A DNA stretch of 64,000 bases from Burkholderia ubonensis (lineage in GTDB: Bacteria; Pseudomonadota; Gammaproteobacteria; Burkholderiales; Burkholderiaceae): positions 603,742-667,741 of the forward strand of contig NZ_CADFEB010000001.1 of assembly GCF_902833085.1 (NCBI RefSeq), read 5' to 3'. Position numbers and translations under genes: made by a program. Positions 34,102 through 42,831 of the stretch are shown here, one piece after another (the first letter of the stretch is position 1; every line of letters begins with the position of its first letter). The notes under the pieces are model-generated. The model was given only the letters and a program-made list of their open reading frames with translations. It did not search any database and was not told where the DNA came from.

Positions 34102-35246
34102 GCGCCGGCCCGCGCAATGCGCGGATCGACCTGCTGCGCGGCGTGTCGATCCTGCTCGTGCTGCTGCATCACTTCAACATCGCGTATGCGCTGCGCGACA
34201 CGGCGCTTTCCCGCGCCTTCGGCTGGGACGTCGTGCATGCGGTGGTCCGCAACGGCAACTACGGCGTGACGATGTTCTTCGTGATCTCAGGCTACCTCAT
34301 CACGTCGAACGCGCGGCGCAGATGGGGCAGCCTCGCCGCGATCGACGTGCGCGCGTTCTACGTGTCGCGCATCGCACGCATCGTGCCGTGCCTGCTCCTG
34401 CTGCTCGCGCTCGTCAACGGGCTCGCGGCGGCGGGCGTGCCGATCTTCGCCAATCACGCGCCGCAGGGTGTGACGGTGTCGTTCTGGCTCATCAATCTCG
34501 CATCGCTGACGTTCTGGATGAACGTGCTGATCGGCGCATACGGGTGGGTCAATTACGCGCTCGGCGTGCTGTGGTCGCTATCGGTCGAAGAGGTGTTCTA
34601 CCTGTCGTTTCCGCTGCTGTGCATCGCATTGCGGCGCGACGCGCGGCTGCTGGCGTTCTGGGCGCTCGTCATCCTGATCGGCCCCGTGTACCGCCTCACG
34701 CATTCCGGCGACGAAGGCGGCTTCCTCTATGCATACCTCGCGTGCTTCGACGGCATCGCGATCGGCTGCTGCGCGGCGGTGCTGGCCGACCGGCCGCGCT
34801 GGCGCGCGTTCGCGCAACCGGCAGTGCAGTGGCTCACTGCGGCCGCGATGACCGTGCTCTATTTCGCGTGGCCGATCGCGCAGAGCCACGTCGCCGGCGT
34901 AACCGCGATGGCGCTCGGCACGGCCGTACTGCTGGCCGGCGCGCATGCGCGGGCCGCCGGCGGCGATGCGCGCGGCGGCCGCCTGCTGGCGCCGCTGCGC
35001 TGGAGCGGCAGGCTCAGCTACGAGCTCTACCTGTTCCATCTGGTCGTGCTCGGCGGCATGCGCACGCTGTTTCCGCCGCGCGCGACATTGGGCGACGACA
35101 GGCTGCTGCTGCTCGCGGCCTATCTCGTGCTGTCGGCCGGCGTGAGCGCGGCCATCGCGCGCGGCTACGCGACGCCGCTCGACCGCTTGATCAAGCGGCA
35201 ATGGGCGCGCGCGCCGGCGCGCAGGCCGGACGGCGCCCGCGTCTGA
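34098..35246 (+). CDS. Membrane acyltransferase 3 family protein (OafA/YrhL-like)
   Basis: A 382-residue integral membrane O-acyltransferase. The family start RIDLLRGVSILLVLLHHF contains the conserved Arg and His of the first helix, followed by MFFVISGYLITSNARR and RIARIVPCLLLLLAL, then several more helices and WSLSVEEVFYLSFPLL. About ten membrane segments are visible, with no C-terminal SGNH domain. Such proteins acylate sugars or cell-envelope glycans. Start and beta-lactamase stop overlap (ATGA), so the two genes are translationally coupled, an unusual pairing. Confidence 0.9.
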   Translation: MSAGPRNARIDLLRGVSILLVLLHHFNIAYALRDTALSRAFGWDVVHAVVRNGNYGVTMFFVISGYLITSNARRRWGSLAAIDVRAFYVSRIARIVPCLLLLLALVNGLAAAGVPIFANHAPQGVTVSFWLINLASLTFWMNVLIGAYGWVNYALGVLWSLSVEEVFYLSFPLLCIALRRDARLLAFWALVILIGPVYRLTHSGDEGGFLYAYLACFDGIAIGCCAAVLADRPRWRAFAQPAVQWLTAAAMTVLYFAWPIAQSHVAGVTAMALGTAVLLAGAHARAAGGDARGGRLLAPLRWSGRLSYELYLFHLVVLGGMRTLFPPRATLGDDRLLLLAAYLVLSAGVSAAIARGYATPLDRLIKRQWARAPARRPDGARV

Positions 35247-35282
35247 TGCGGGGGCCGGCGGGCCTGCGCCGGCTCCCGCCGC

Positions 35283-35810
35283 TCAACCCCAGTCCGACGC
35301 CGCCTCGTCCGGATCGACGAGCGTCAGCCCCGCCGCCGGCAGCGGCAGCGCGGTCTTGTAGCGCACCTGCTTGAGCGCGAAGCTGGAGCGGATGTTCGAC
35401 ACGCCCGGAATCGTCGTCAGCCGCTCGATGATGAAGCGCTCGAGCGTGCGCATGTCGGGCATCACGACGCGCAGCAGATAGTCGGCGTCGCCCGACATCA
35501 GGTAGCACTCCATCACCTCGGGCCTCAGCGAAATCGCTTCCTCGAAGCGTTGCAGCGCGTCCTCGACCTGCTTCTCGAGGCTCACCTGGATGAACACGTT
35601 GATCCGCAGGCCGAGCGGCTCGGGGTCGAGCAGCGTCACCTGCTGCTTGAACAGGCCGAGCTTCTCCAGCGCGCGCACGCGGTTGAAGCACGGCGTCGCG
35701 GACAGGTTGACGGCGCGGGCCAGCTCCGCGTTCGTGATCCGCGCGTTCTGCTGGAGCTGGTTCAGGATGCCGATGTCGATGCGGTCGAGCCGCCGGGGAT
35801 TCGAGCTCAT
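35283..35810 (-). CDS. Lrp/AsnC-family regulator, MdeR-like
   Basis: A 175-residue Lrp/AsnC protein: N-terminal HTH ([46 protein letters not shown]), then the RAM ligand domain ([57 protein letters not shown]). The start at 35810 is used; the ATG 10 codons upstream lies within the operator-like repeat. It is divergent from the ketoacid dehydrogenase E1 gene, an arrangement like mdeR and mdeB of Pseudomonas putida, and is probably its amino-acid-responsive activator. Confidence 0.9.
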   Translation of the reverse strand: MSSNPRRLDRIDIGILNQLQQNARITNAELARAVNLSATPCFNRVRALEKLGLFKQQVTLLDPEPLGLRINVFIQVSLEKQVEDALQRFEEAISLRPEVMECYLMSGDADYLLRVVMPDMRTLERFIIERLTTIPGVSNIRSSFALKQVRYKTALPLPAAGLTLVDPDEAASDWG

Positions 35811-35816
35811 GGTGAA

Positions 35817-35850
35817 AATATTCCGGAATCGTGGTTGCACACGGAATATT
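35817..35850. promoter_or_regulatory. 9-bp inverted repeat, likely Lrp-family operator
   Basis: AATATTCCG at 35817-35825 and CGGAATATT at 35842-35850 form a perfect inverted repeat with 16 bases between, inside the 151-bp divergent promoter. A related half-site, CATATTCTG, follows near 35890. It begins 7 bases upstream of the Lrp-type start codon, which fits autoregulation. Confidence 0.55.
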
Positions 35851-35961
35851 TACACTATCCAGCGGCGAATGCCCAATCAAATCAGACGCATATTCTGCGG
35901 ACCGGCGGGTAGCATGATCCCATTGATGCGCGCCCCGGAACCGGCGCGCCGGAGACCTGCG

Positions 35962-38688
35962 ATGACGGATTTATCGAGCGGTATCGAGCAGACGAAACGC
36001 GCCGGCGGCATGCCCGCCCCCGTCGACCGCGACCCCGAGGAAACCGCCGAGTGGCTCGATGCGCTCGACGCGGTCGTCTTCCACGTCGGCAAGGACCGCG
36101 CGCAGTTCCTGCTCGACCGGCTCGCCGCGCATGCGCGTGAGCACGGGCTCGCGTCGGTGCGCACGCCCGTCACGCGTTACCTGAACACGATTCCGGCGCA
36201 CGAGGAGCCGCGCTATCCGGGCGACCTCGAACTCGAGGAGCGGCTGTCCGCCGCGCTGCGCTGGAACGCGCTCGCGATGGTCGTGCGCGCGAACCGCGCG
36301 TATGGCGAGCTTGGCGGGCACATCGCGAGCTACGCGTCGGCGTCCGACCTGTTCGAGGTCGGCTTCAACCATTTCTTCCGCGCGGCCGCGCCGGACGGCG
36401 GCGCAGGCGCGGGCGGCGACCTCGTCTACTTCCAGCCGCACTCGTCGCCGGGCGTCTATGCGCGCGCGTATCTCGAAGGGTTTCTCGCCGAGGATCACCT
36501 GAAGCACTACCGGCGCGAGATCGCGGGGCCGGGGCTGTGCTCGTATCCGCATCCGTGGCTGATGCCGGATTTCTGGCAGTTCCCGACCGGCTCGATGGGC
36601 ATCGGCCCGATCAACGCGATCTATCAGGCGCGCTTCATGCGCTACCTGCAGCACCGCAGCCTCGCGCACACCGACGGCCGCACGGTCTGGGGCTTCTTCG
36701 GCGACGGCGAGATGGACGAGCCCGAATCGCTCGGCGCGCTGTCGCTCGCGGCGCGCGAGGGGCTCGACAACCTCGTGTTCGTGATCAACTGCAACCTGCA
36801 GCGGCTCGACGGCCCGGTGCGCGGCAACGGCCGCGTGATCGACGAGCTCGAAGCGCTGTTCGCGGGCGCCGGCTGGAACGTGATCAAGGTGCTGTGGGGC
36901 TCCGACTGGGACCCGCTGTTCGCGCGCGATCACGCCGGCGCGCTCGCCCGCGCGTTCGCGGAAACGGTCGACGGCCAGTTCCAGACCTTCTCCGCGAACG
37001 ACGGCGCGTACAACCGCGCACGCTTCTTCAGCCGGAACCCGGCGCTCGCCGCGCTGGCCGAGCGCCTCACCGACGCGGAGATCGATCGCCTGCGCCGCGG
37101 CGGCCACGACGCGCGCAAGCTGCACGCCGCGTATGCGCGCGCGCTCGCGCATCGCGGCCAGCCGACCGTGATCCTCGCGAAGACGATGAAGGGGTTCGGC
37201 ATGGGCGCGGCCGGCCAGGGGCGGATGACGACCCATCAGCAGAAGAAGCTCGACGTCGACGACCTGAAGGCGTTCCGCGACCGCTTCCGGCTGCCGCTGT
37301 CGGACGACGACGTCGAACGGCTCACGTTTTACAAACCCGCGGAAGACAGCCCGGAGATGCGCTACCTGCATGCTCGCCGGGCTGCCCTGGGAGGCTATCT
37401 GCCCAGAAGGCGGAGAGCGGCATCGGCGGGGCTGACCGTCCCGCCGATGCCGGCCTGGGGCGCATTCGCGCTGGACGCGGGCGGCCGCGAGATGTCGACG
37501 ACGATGGCGCTCGTGCGCATCCTCGCCGCGCTGCTGAAGGACAAGGCGATCGGCTCCCGCGTCGTGCCGATCGTCGCCGACGAGGCCCGCACGTTCGGCA
37601 TGGCCAACCTGTTCCGGCAGGTCGGCATCTATTCGCCGCTCGGGCAGCGCTACGAGCCCGAGGATCTCGGCTCGATGCTCTACTACCGCGAGGACACGCG
37701 CGGGCAGATCCTCGAGGAAGGCATTTCGGAGGCCGGCGCGATCTCGTCGTGGATCGCCGCGGCGACGTCGTACAGCGTGCACGACCTGCCGATGCTGCCG
37801 TTCTACATCTACTACTCGATGTTCGGTTTCCAGCGCATCGGCGACCTGATCTGGGCCGCCGCCGACCAGCGCGCGCGCGGCTTCCTCGTCGGCGCGACGT
37901 CGGGCCGCACGACGCTCGGCGGCGAGGGGCTGCAGCACCAGGACGGCAGCAGCCATCTCGCCGCATCGACGATCCCGAACTGCCGCGCGTACGATCCGGC
38001 GTTCGCGTACGAAGTCGCGACGATCGTCGATGCCGGCATGCGCGAGATGGTCGAGCAGCAGCGCGACGTGTTCTATTACGTGACGGTGACCAACGAGAAC
38101 TACGCGCAGCCGTCCGCGCCCGACGGCGATCCGCATGCGCTGCGCGAAGGGATTCTCAACGGGATTTACCCGCTGTCGCCGGCGTCGCGGGACACCGCGC
38201 ACGTGCAGCTGCTCGGCGCGGGCGCGATTCTCGGCGAAGCGCTCGCCGCGCAGCGGATGCTGAAAGACGACTGGGATATCGACGCGGCCGTGTGGAGCGT
38301 GACGAGCTTCACCGAATTGCAGCGCGACGGGATGGAAGCCGAACGGCTGTCGCGGCTCGGCGACGCCGACGTGACGCCGTATGTCGCGCAGGCGCTCGGC
38401 GCGTCGCGCGGGCCCGTCATTGCCGCAACCGATTACGTGCGCGCGGTGCCCGAACTGATTCGCGCGTACGTGCCGCGCCGTTACGTGACGCTCGGCACGG
38501 ACGGCTTCGGGCGCAGCGACACGCGGCAGGCGTTGCGGTCGTTCTTCGAAGTCGATCGCGAGAGCATCGTGATTGCCGCGCTGAAGGCGCTCGCGGATGA
38601 ACGCGAGATCGGCGCCGAGGTGGTGCGCGCCGCGCGCGAGCGCTATCGGAAAACGGCGGGAGCCGGCGACGCGCCGTGGCAGCGCTAG
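35962..38688 (+). CDS. 2-ketoacid dehydrogenase E1, homodimeric AceE type, MdeB-like
   Basis: A 908-residue thiamine-diphosphate E1. The ThDP motif starts at GDGEMDEPES and ends near NCNLQRLDGPV, LMPDFWQFPTGSMGIGPINAIYQARF is the AceE active-site region, and the pyrimidine-binding domain contains VPIVADEARTFGMANLFRQVGIYS. It is full length for the family. No E2 or E3 gene is nearby, unlike the aceEF operon, and a divergent Lrp-type gene precedes it. This matches mdeB of P. putida, which handles 2-ketobutyrate from methionine. GGAG precedes the ATG at 35962. ACC deaminase, a 2-ketobutyrate producer, is encoded 1.5 kb downstream. Confidence 0.88.
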   Translation: MTDLSSGIEQTKRAGGMPAPVDRDPEETAEWLDALDAVVFHVGKDRAQFLLDRLAAHAREHGLASVRTPVTRYLNTIPAHEEPRYPGDLELEERLSAALRWNALAMVVRANRAYGELGGHIASYASASDLFEVGFNHFFRAAAPDGGAGAGGDLVYFQPHSSPGVYARAYLEGFLAEDHLKHYRREIAGPGLCSYPHPWLMPDFWQFPTGSMGIGPINAIYQARFMRYLQHRSLAHTDGRTVWGFFGDGEMDEPESLGALSLAAREGLDNLVFVINCNLQRLDGPVRGNGRVIDELEALFAGAGWNVIKVLWGSDWDPLFARDHAGALARAFAETVDGQFQTFSANDGAYNRARFFSRNPALAALAERLTDAEIDRLRRGGHDARKLHAAYARALAHRGQPTVILAKTMKGFGMGAAGQGRMTTHQQKKLDVDDLKAFRDRFRLPLSDDDVERLTFYKPAEDSPEMRYLHARRAALGGYLPRRRRAASAGLTVPPMPAWGAFALDAGGREMSTTMALVRILAALLKDKAIGSRVVPIVADEARTFGMANLFRQVGIYSPLGQRYEPEDLGSMLYYREDTRGQILEEGISEAGAISSWIAAATSYSVHDLPMLPFYIYYSMFGFQRIGDLIWAAADQRARGFLVGATSGRTTLGGEGLQHQDGSSHLAASTIPNCRAYDPAFAYEVATIVDAGMREMVEQQRDVFYYVTVTNENYAQPSAPDGDPHALREGILNGIYPLSPASRDTAHVQLLGAGAILGEALAAQRMLKDDWDIDAAVWSVTSFTELQRDGMEAERLSRLGDADVTPYVAQALGASRGPVIAATDYVRAVPELIRAYVPRRYVTLGTDGFGRSDTRQALRSFFEVDRESIVIAALKALADEREIGAEVVRAARERYRKTAGAGDAPWQR

Positions 38689-38712
38689 CGCCGCTCGCGC
38701 GCCCCGCGCTGT

Positions 38713-39420
38713 TCAGCAGCCGAGCTGCGCGGCGAGATCGATGAAGTCGTGCGCGTTGATGTCGAAGCGGTCGTCGAAGGCCGTATCGACGTCGCCCCCG
38801 GGACCGAATTCGAGCGGCCGCGCGACGAACGCCGTCTTCATGCCGAGCGCGGCGGCGGCGACCAGGTCGTACTTGTGGCACGCGACCATCATCGCATCGC
38901 CCGCCGCCACGCCGAGATAGCGCAATGCCATCCGGTAGGTGCGCGGATCGGGCTTGAACGTCCCCGCCATTTCCGCCGCGAAGATCGCATCCCACGGCAG
39001 CGCGCCGCGTTTCGAGATGTTGACGACCGCGCTCACGTCGGCATTCGACAGCGTCGCCAGCTTGAACTTGCGCTTGAGCCGCTGCAGGCCTTCGACCGTG
39101 TCCGGCCACGGCGCGATCGTCTGCCACGCGAAATTGAGCGTCTCGCGCTCGCCGTCGGTGAAGAACGTCAGGCCCCACGCGTCGATCACTTCGTCGAGCG
39201 CGCGCCGATAGATGCGGTCGACCGACGACCACGGCTGCTCGCCTGCGAGGATCGCATCGAGCGCGGGCCGGTACTTGCGCCGCCAGTCGTCGACGAAGCG
39301 CCCCCAGTCGATGCCGGGCGCACGCGCGCCGGCGATTTCGCGAGCGGCCGCGCCGACCGTCGTGCGGAAATCCGTGGCCGTGCCTTGTACGTCGAAGATG
39401 AGTGCCTGAACGTTCTGCAT
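38713..39420 (-). CDS. HAD-superfamily hydrolase, type II 2-haloacid dehalogenase
   Basis: A 235-residue HAD protein. Motif I is ALIFDVQGTATD with the nucleophile Asp at residue 10, motif II is ATLSNAD, motif III is GTFKPDPRTYRMAL, and the acidic motif IV is in the MMVACHKYDLVAAAALGM region. This order and the helical cap insertion after residue 20 fit L-2-haloacid dehalogenase-type enzymes. It is convergent with the E1 gene, 24 bp apart. The start at 39420 is taken from family homology. True substrate unknown. Confidence 0.88.
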   Translation of the reverse strand: MQNVQALIFDVQGTATDFRTTVGAAAREIAGARAPGIDWGRFVDDWRRKYRPALDAILAGEQPWSSVDRIYRRALDEVIDAWGLTFFTDGERETLNFAWQTIAPWPDTVEGLQRLKRKFKLATLSNADVSAVVNISKRGALPWDAIFAAEMAGTFKPDPRTYRMALRYLGVAAGDAMMVACHKYDLVAAAALGMKTAFVARPLEFGPGGDVDTAFDDRFDINAHDFIDLAAQLGC

Positions 39421-39559
39421 CGGGGTCTCCGTCTGGATGCGATCGCGTGCTGCGCTGCAACGAACGTCGAGCATAGCGCGCCGCCGGGGACGCGTCACGC
39501 CGCGCGCGTAGTGCGACCGCTCGACATTCAGGCACCTTTCAGGAGCCGCGCCACGCGCA

Positions 39560-40060
39560 TTACACCGGCAGCGCGTGCGTCGACAGGATCTCCTTCAGCA
39601 CCATGAAGCTGCGCACCTGCCGCACGCCCGGCAGGTACAGCAACTGCTCCGCATGCAGCCGGTTGAAGCTTTCGCTGTCGCGCGTGCGCACCAGCATGAA
39701 GTAGTCGAACTCGCCGGTCACGACGTGGCATTCGACGCACCCCGACACCTTCTGCGCGGCCTTCTCGAACGCCGCGAACGCTTCCGGCGTCGAGCGGTCG
39801 AGCACGAAGCCGATCACCACCAGCATCCCCGCGCCGAGCGCCTTCGGCTCCAGCAGCGCGACGATCCCGCGGATCAGCCCCATCTCCTTGAGCCGCTCGA
39901 CGCGCCGCAGGCATGCGGGCGCGCTCAGCTTCACTTTCGCGGCGAGCGCGACGTTCGAGATCGACGCGTCCTGCTGAAGCTGCCGAAGGATCGCGCGATC
40001 GATGCGATCGAGTACCGGCGCGGCATCCGGTGCGACCGCCGATTTGCTGCTTAATTTCAT
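39560..40060 (-). CDS. acdR: Lrp/AsnC-family regulator of ACC deaminase (AcdR)
   Basis: A 166-residue Lrp-type protein: HTH ([47 protein letters not shown]) and RAM domain ([56 protein letters not shown]). It is divergent from acdS across 157 bp, the arrangement known for acdR, which activates acdS in response to ACC. The start at 40060 is used. ACAACTGTTGT, a short palindrome at 40084-40094, lies 24 bases above the start and may be part of its operator. Confidence 0.92.
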   Translation of the reverse strand: MKLSSKSAVAPDAAPVLDRIDRAILRQLQQDASISNVALAAKVKLSAPACLRRVERLKEMGLIRGIVALLEPKALGAGMLVVIGFVLDRSTPEAFAAFEKAAQKVSGCVECHVVTGEFDYFMLVRTRDSESFNRLHAEQLLYLPGVRQVRSFMVLKEILSTHALPV

Positions 40061-40217
40061 TGCGTCTGTCTCCTTCTCGACGAACAACTGTTGTCTATCG
40101 CTTGGCGATTTCGTCATAAACGTAGGATGGACAGATTTATTTCGCAAGCTCATTTCGCGCGCACTTGCCTATCATTTTTTCATCGCGTCACGGCCGGCGC
40201 CCTTTACGGAGACACTG

Positions 40218-41234
40218 ATGAACCTGCAACGCTTCCCCCGTCACCCGCTGACCTTCGGCCCGACGCCGATCCAGCCGCTCAAGCGCTTGAGCGAACACCT
40301 CGGCGGCAAGGTCGAGCTGTACGCGAAGCGCGAGGACTGCAACAGCGGCCTCGCGTTCGGCGGCAACAAGACCCGCAAGCTCGAATACCTGATTCCCGAC
40401 GCGCTCGCGCAGGGCGCCGACACGCTGGTGTCGATCGGCGGCATCCAGTCGAACCAGACGCGCCAGGTCGCGGCCGTCGCCGCGCATCTCGGGATGAAAT
40501 GCGTGCTCGTGCAGGAGAACTGGGTGAACTATTCCGACGCCGTCTACGACCGCGTCGGCAACATCCAGATGTCGCGGATGATGGGCGCCGACGTGCGGCT
40601 CGTTCCGGACGGCTTCGACATCGGCATCCGCCCGAGCTGGGAAGACGCGCTGGAGAGCGTGCGCCGCGCCGGCGGCAAGCCCTACCCGATTCCGGCCGGC
40701 TGCTCGGAGCATCCGCTCGGCGGCCTCGGCTTCGTCGGCTTCGCGGAGGAAGTGCGCGCGCAGGAAGCGCAGCTCGGCTTCAAGTTCGACTACATCGTCG
40801 TGTGCTCGGTGACGGGCAGCACGCAAGCCGGAATGGTCGTCGGCTTCGCGGCCGACGGACGCGCCGATCGCGTGATCGGCATCGATGCGTCCGCGGCGCC
40901 GGAAAAGACGCATGCGCAGATCACGCGGATCGCGCGTCATACCGCCGAGCTGGTGGATCTCGGGCGCGCGATCACCGAACGGGACGTGATCCTCGATACG
41001 CGCTACGGCGGCCCCGAGTATGGGCTGCCGAACGACGGCACGCTCGAGGCGATCCGGCTGTGCGCCCGGCTCGAGGGCGTGCTGACCGACCCCGTCTACG
41101 AAGGCAAGTCGATGCACGGGATGATCGACAAGGTGCGGCGCGGCGAATTCGAGCCGGGGTCGAAGGTGCTATACGCGCATCTGGGCGGGGCGCCGGCGTT
41201 GAGTGCGTACAGCGCGATTTTCAGCAACGGATGA
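40218..41234 (+). CDS. acdS: 1-aminocyclopropane-1-carboxylate deaminase
   Basis: A 338-residue PLP enzyme, the exact family length, that opens the ring of ACC, the plant ethylene precursor, to 2-ketobutyrate and ammonia. Key residues are in place: Lys 51 (GGNKTRK) for PLP, Ser 78 (GIQSNQ), Tyr 294-Glu 295 (PVYEGKS) and Leu 322 (YAHLGG). Glu 295 and Leu 322 separate true ACC deaminases from D-cysteine desulfhydrases. The last 200 bases are repeated, with divergence, at 48247-48445. A 10-bp-stem hairpin follows the stop. Confidence 0.97.
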   Translation: MNLQRFPRHPLTFGPTPIQPLKRLSEHLGGKVELYAKREDCNSGLAFGGNKTRKLEYLIPDALAQGADTLVSIGGIQSNQTRQVAAVAAHLGMKCVLVQENWVNYSDAVYDRVGNIQMSRMMGADVRLVPDGFDIGIRPSWEDALESVRRAGGKPYPIPAGCSEHPLGGLGFVGFAEEVRAQEAQLGFKFDYIVVCSVTGSTQAGMVVGFAADGRADRVIGIDASAAPEKTHAQITRIARHTAELVDLGRAITERDVILDTRYGGPEYGLPNDGTLEAIRLCARLEGVLTDPVYEGKSMHGMIDKVRRGEFEPGSKVLYAHLGGAPALSAYSAIFSNG

Positions 41235-41273
41235 CGCGCTCCGGCGTGCCATCGCGCATGCCGTGCCACGGAA

Positions 41274-41307
41274 CCGGCCCGGACGGCAATCGTCCGATCC
41301 GGGCCGG
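41274..41307 (+). terminator. Perfect 10-bp hairpin downstream of acdS
   Basis: CCGGCCCGGA at 41274-41283 pairs exactly with TCCGGGCCGG at 41298-41307. No run of T follows, so it may work as an mRNA 3' structure or a weak terminator. It is not present after the duplicated acdS end at 48.4 kb. Confidence 0.5.
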
Positions 41308-41692
41308 CTCCCCCTTCCGGTTTCCGTTTCCGCTGCCCTCCTTTTCCGTCATCCTGCCGCCGCCTCCCCGCGCGGCCCAACGATCGATGCGACGTACGGG
41401 GTTTTCCGGTCCGGAATAGGCGGGTTTTACAACGCCGACGCAACGTTTCCGATCGACCGGCCATTCACTCGGCATCGCCGTCCATCGCTTGCTCACCCCT
41501 CCGTATGGAAGCAACCAGCCGATGCGGAGTCAACGCGCAGCCAGCCGTCGCAAACTGGCGTAGCGGGTATCGACGCCCGCTTTCAACGCTCGCGACATGT
41601 GCAGCGACACGCATGAAAACGCCTCGGCTCACACCAACGGAATCCGCCGACGGTCCTCGCCTTGCGCGATCGTGCCGGCATGCCACCGGTCG
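41308..41692. other. Intergenic region between acdS and the first fimbrial cluster
   Basis: About 385 bases with no supported gene, promoter or repeat. It lies between the convergent acdS and fimbrial adhesin genes and must contain the left boundary of the fimbrial block if that block was inserted. Confidence 0.4.
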
Positions 41693-42673
41693 TCACTGGT
41701 AATCGACCAGGATTTGTGCGGAGCCGCGCACCGAGCCAGCCGTGACATTGGCGCCCGTCTGCACGTACTGCGCCACCAGCGGTACGGAATACGATCCGCC
41801 GGTTGACGTCTGGTAAGCGTCAAGCTTGATCGATTTATTGAACGGCACCGGAACGTTGGTCCGATCGACCAACTGGATGCCGATGCCTTTACCCGTCGAT
41901 CCCTGACCGAGCGGCAGCGTTCCGCTGATCGACTGAACCGGCGCACCTACCGGCTCGACCGAATACCCCACGCGGGCAAACCCTGCCGGACAGTTATTGA
42001 ATTTCAGGTCAAACGGCATCGAGCCAGCGAAGCCTGCCGTCTTCCCGACGCCACTGAAGCGCGCCGATGAAACGCCCGGCAGCACGATGGTCTGGTCGGG
42101 AATCTTGCATGTACCCGTCACGAACCGGATCGTACCGGACAGCACGATCGCAAGCTTCGTGGAATTGCCGGCGCAATAGCCCGAGGGTTGCCGGTCACAA
42201 ATATAGATATAGGATGGGTTGGCACCGCTCCCATCGCTCGCCAAGCTACCGGGCGTCAAAGGTCGGCTATCCCGAACCAACTGCAGTTCGAGCGGCTGCT
42301 TGCTGATCACATTATTTCCGGGGGCGTCCATTCGGGGTTGCGGTACGCCATTGATCAGCAACCGGACGGACACGCCCGACACATTTGTCACTATGTCCGG
42401 ACCGGGTCCCAATTGCGATCCGCCGGATGGCCACAGTGACACTGCATTGATCGGGCACGTCGCCGCGCCACACATCTGCTGCATCGACACATAGTCCCGT
42501 GTCAGAATCGTTCCGACAGGTGTCGTATCCGGCAGCGTGATGAGCGAGCTGAACGCGGTCACCGACTTATCGATTGCATAGCTGGAAGGCGCCCACAACG
42601 CGCAGGTCGCAATCATAGCGAGAACGACGATTCTTCTGGTTTCGGTCAATCCGGTTAAAATCTTCCTGAGCAC
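41693..42673 (-). CDS. Fimbrial tip adhesin, two-domain FimH-like
   Basis: A 326-residue exported protein starting at GTG 42673 (AGGAT upstream), with a signal peptide (VLAMIATCALWAPSSYA). The N-terminal ~180 residues would be the receptor-binding domain, with Cys pairs (CGAATC, CDRQPSGYC). The C-terminal pilin domain has TCKIPDQTIVLPGV and FNNCPAGF as its disulphide Cys strands and the donor-strand ending GSAQILVDYQ. It is last in the minus-strand cluster and would cap the pilus. The binding target is unknown. Confidence 0.85.
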   Translation of the reverse strand: MLRKILTGLTETRRIVVLAMIATCALWAPSSYAIDKSVTAFSSLITLPDTTPVGTILTRDYVSMQQMCGAATCPINAVSLWPSGGSQLGPGPDIVTNVSGVSVRLLINGVPQPRMDAPGNNVISKQPLELQLVRDSRPLTPGSLASDGSGANPSYIYICDRQPSGYCAGNSTKLAIVLSGTIRFVTGTCKIPDQTIVLPGVSSARFSGVGKTAGFAGSMPFDLKFNNCPAGFARVGYSVEPVGAPVQSISGTLPLGQGSTGKGIGIQLVDRTNVPVPFNKSIKLDAYQTSTGGSYSVPLVAQYVQTGANVTAGSVRGSAQILVDYQ

Positions 42674-42684
42674 TTGTAGCCATC

Positions 42685-42831
42685 CTAATCAATACGACAT
42701 TCATCAGAGCTTTGATATGGCATTTCTGCACTTCCCGCGCCCGACGCCGTCGAATCCATCGTCATAGACAGCGTCGCCGACGTATTCCCGGACACGGTCG
42801 CGTCGGTCAACGTCACGTATGCGTTCGCCGC
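42685..42831 (-). pseudogene. Remnant of a pilin-domain gene between usher and adhesin
   Basis: In the same frame as the usher, just after its stop, the sequence reads ANAYVTLTDATVSGNTSATL then TASGAGSAEM and ends at a TAG near 42685. The motif of a Thr/Leu-rich strand, a loop with SGNTS and a GxG turn is that of the middle of fimbrial pilin domains, and compares with [16 protein letters not shown] in the fragment at 48 kb. It has no start and no second Cys strand. It is best read as the leftover of a minor pilin gene, or less likely as a chance resemblance. Confidence 0.4.
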
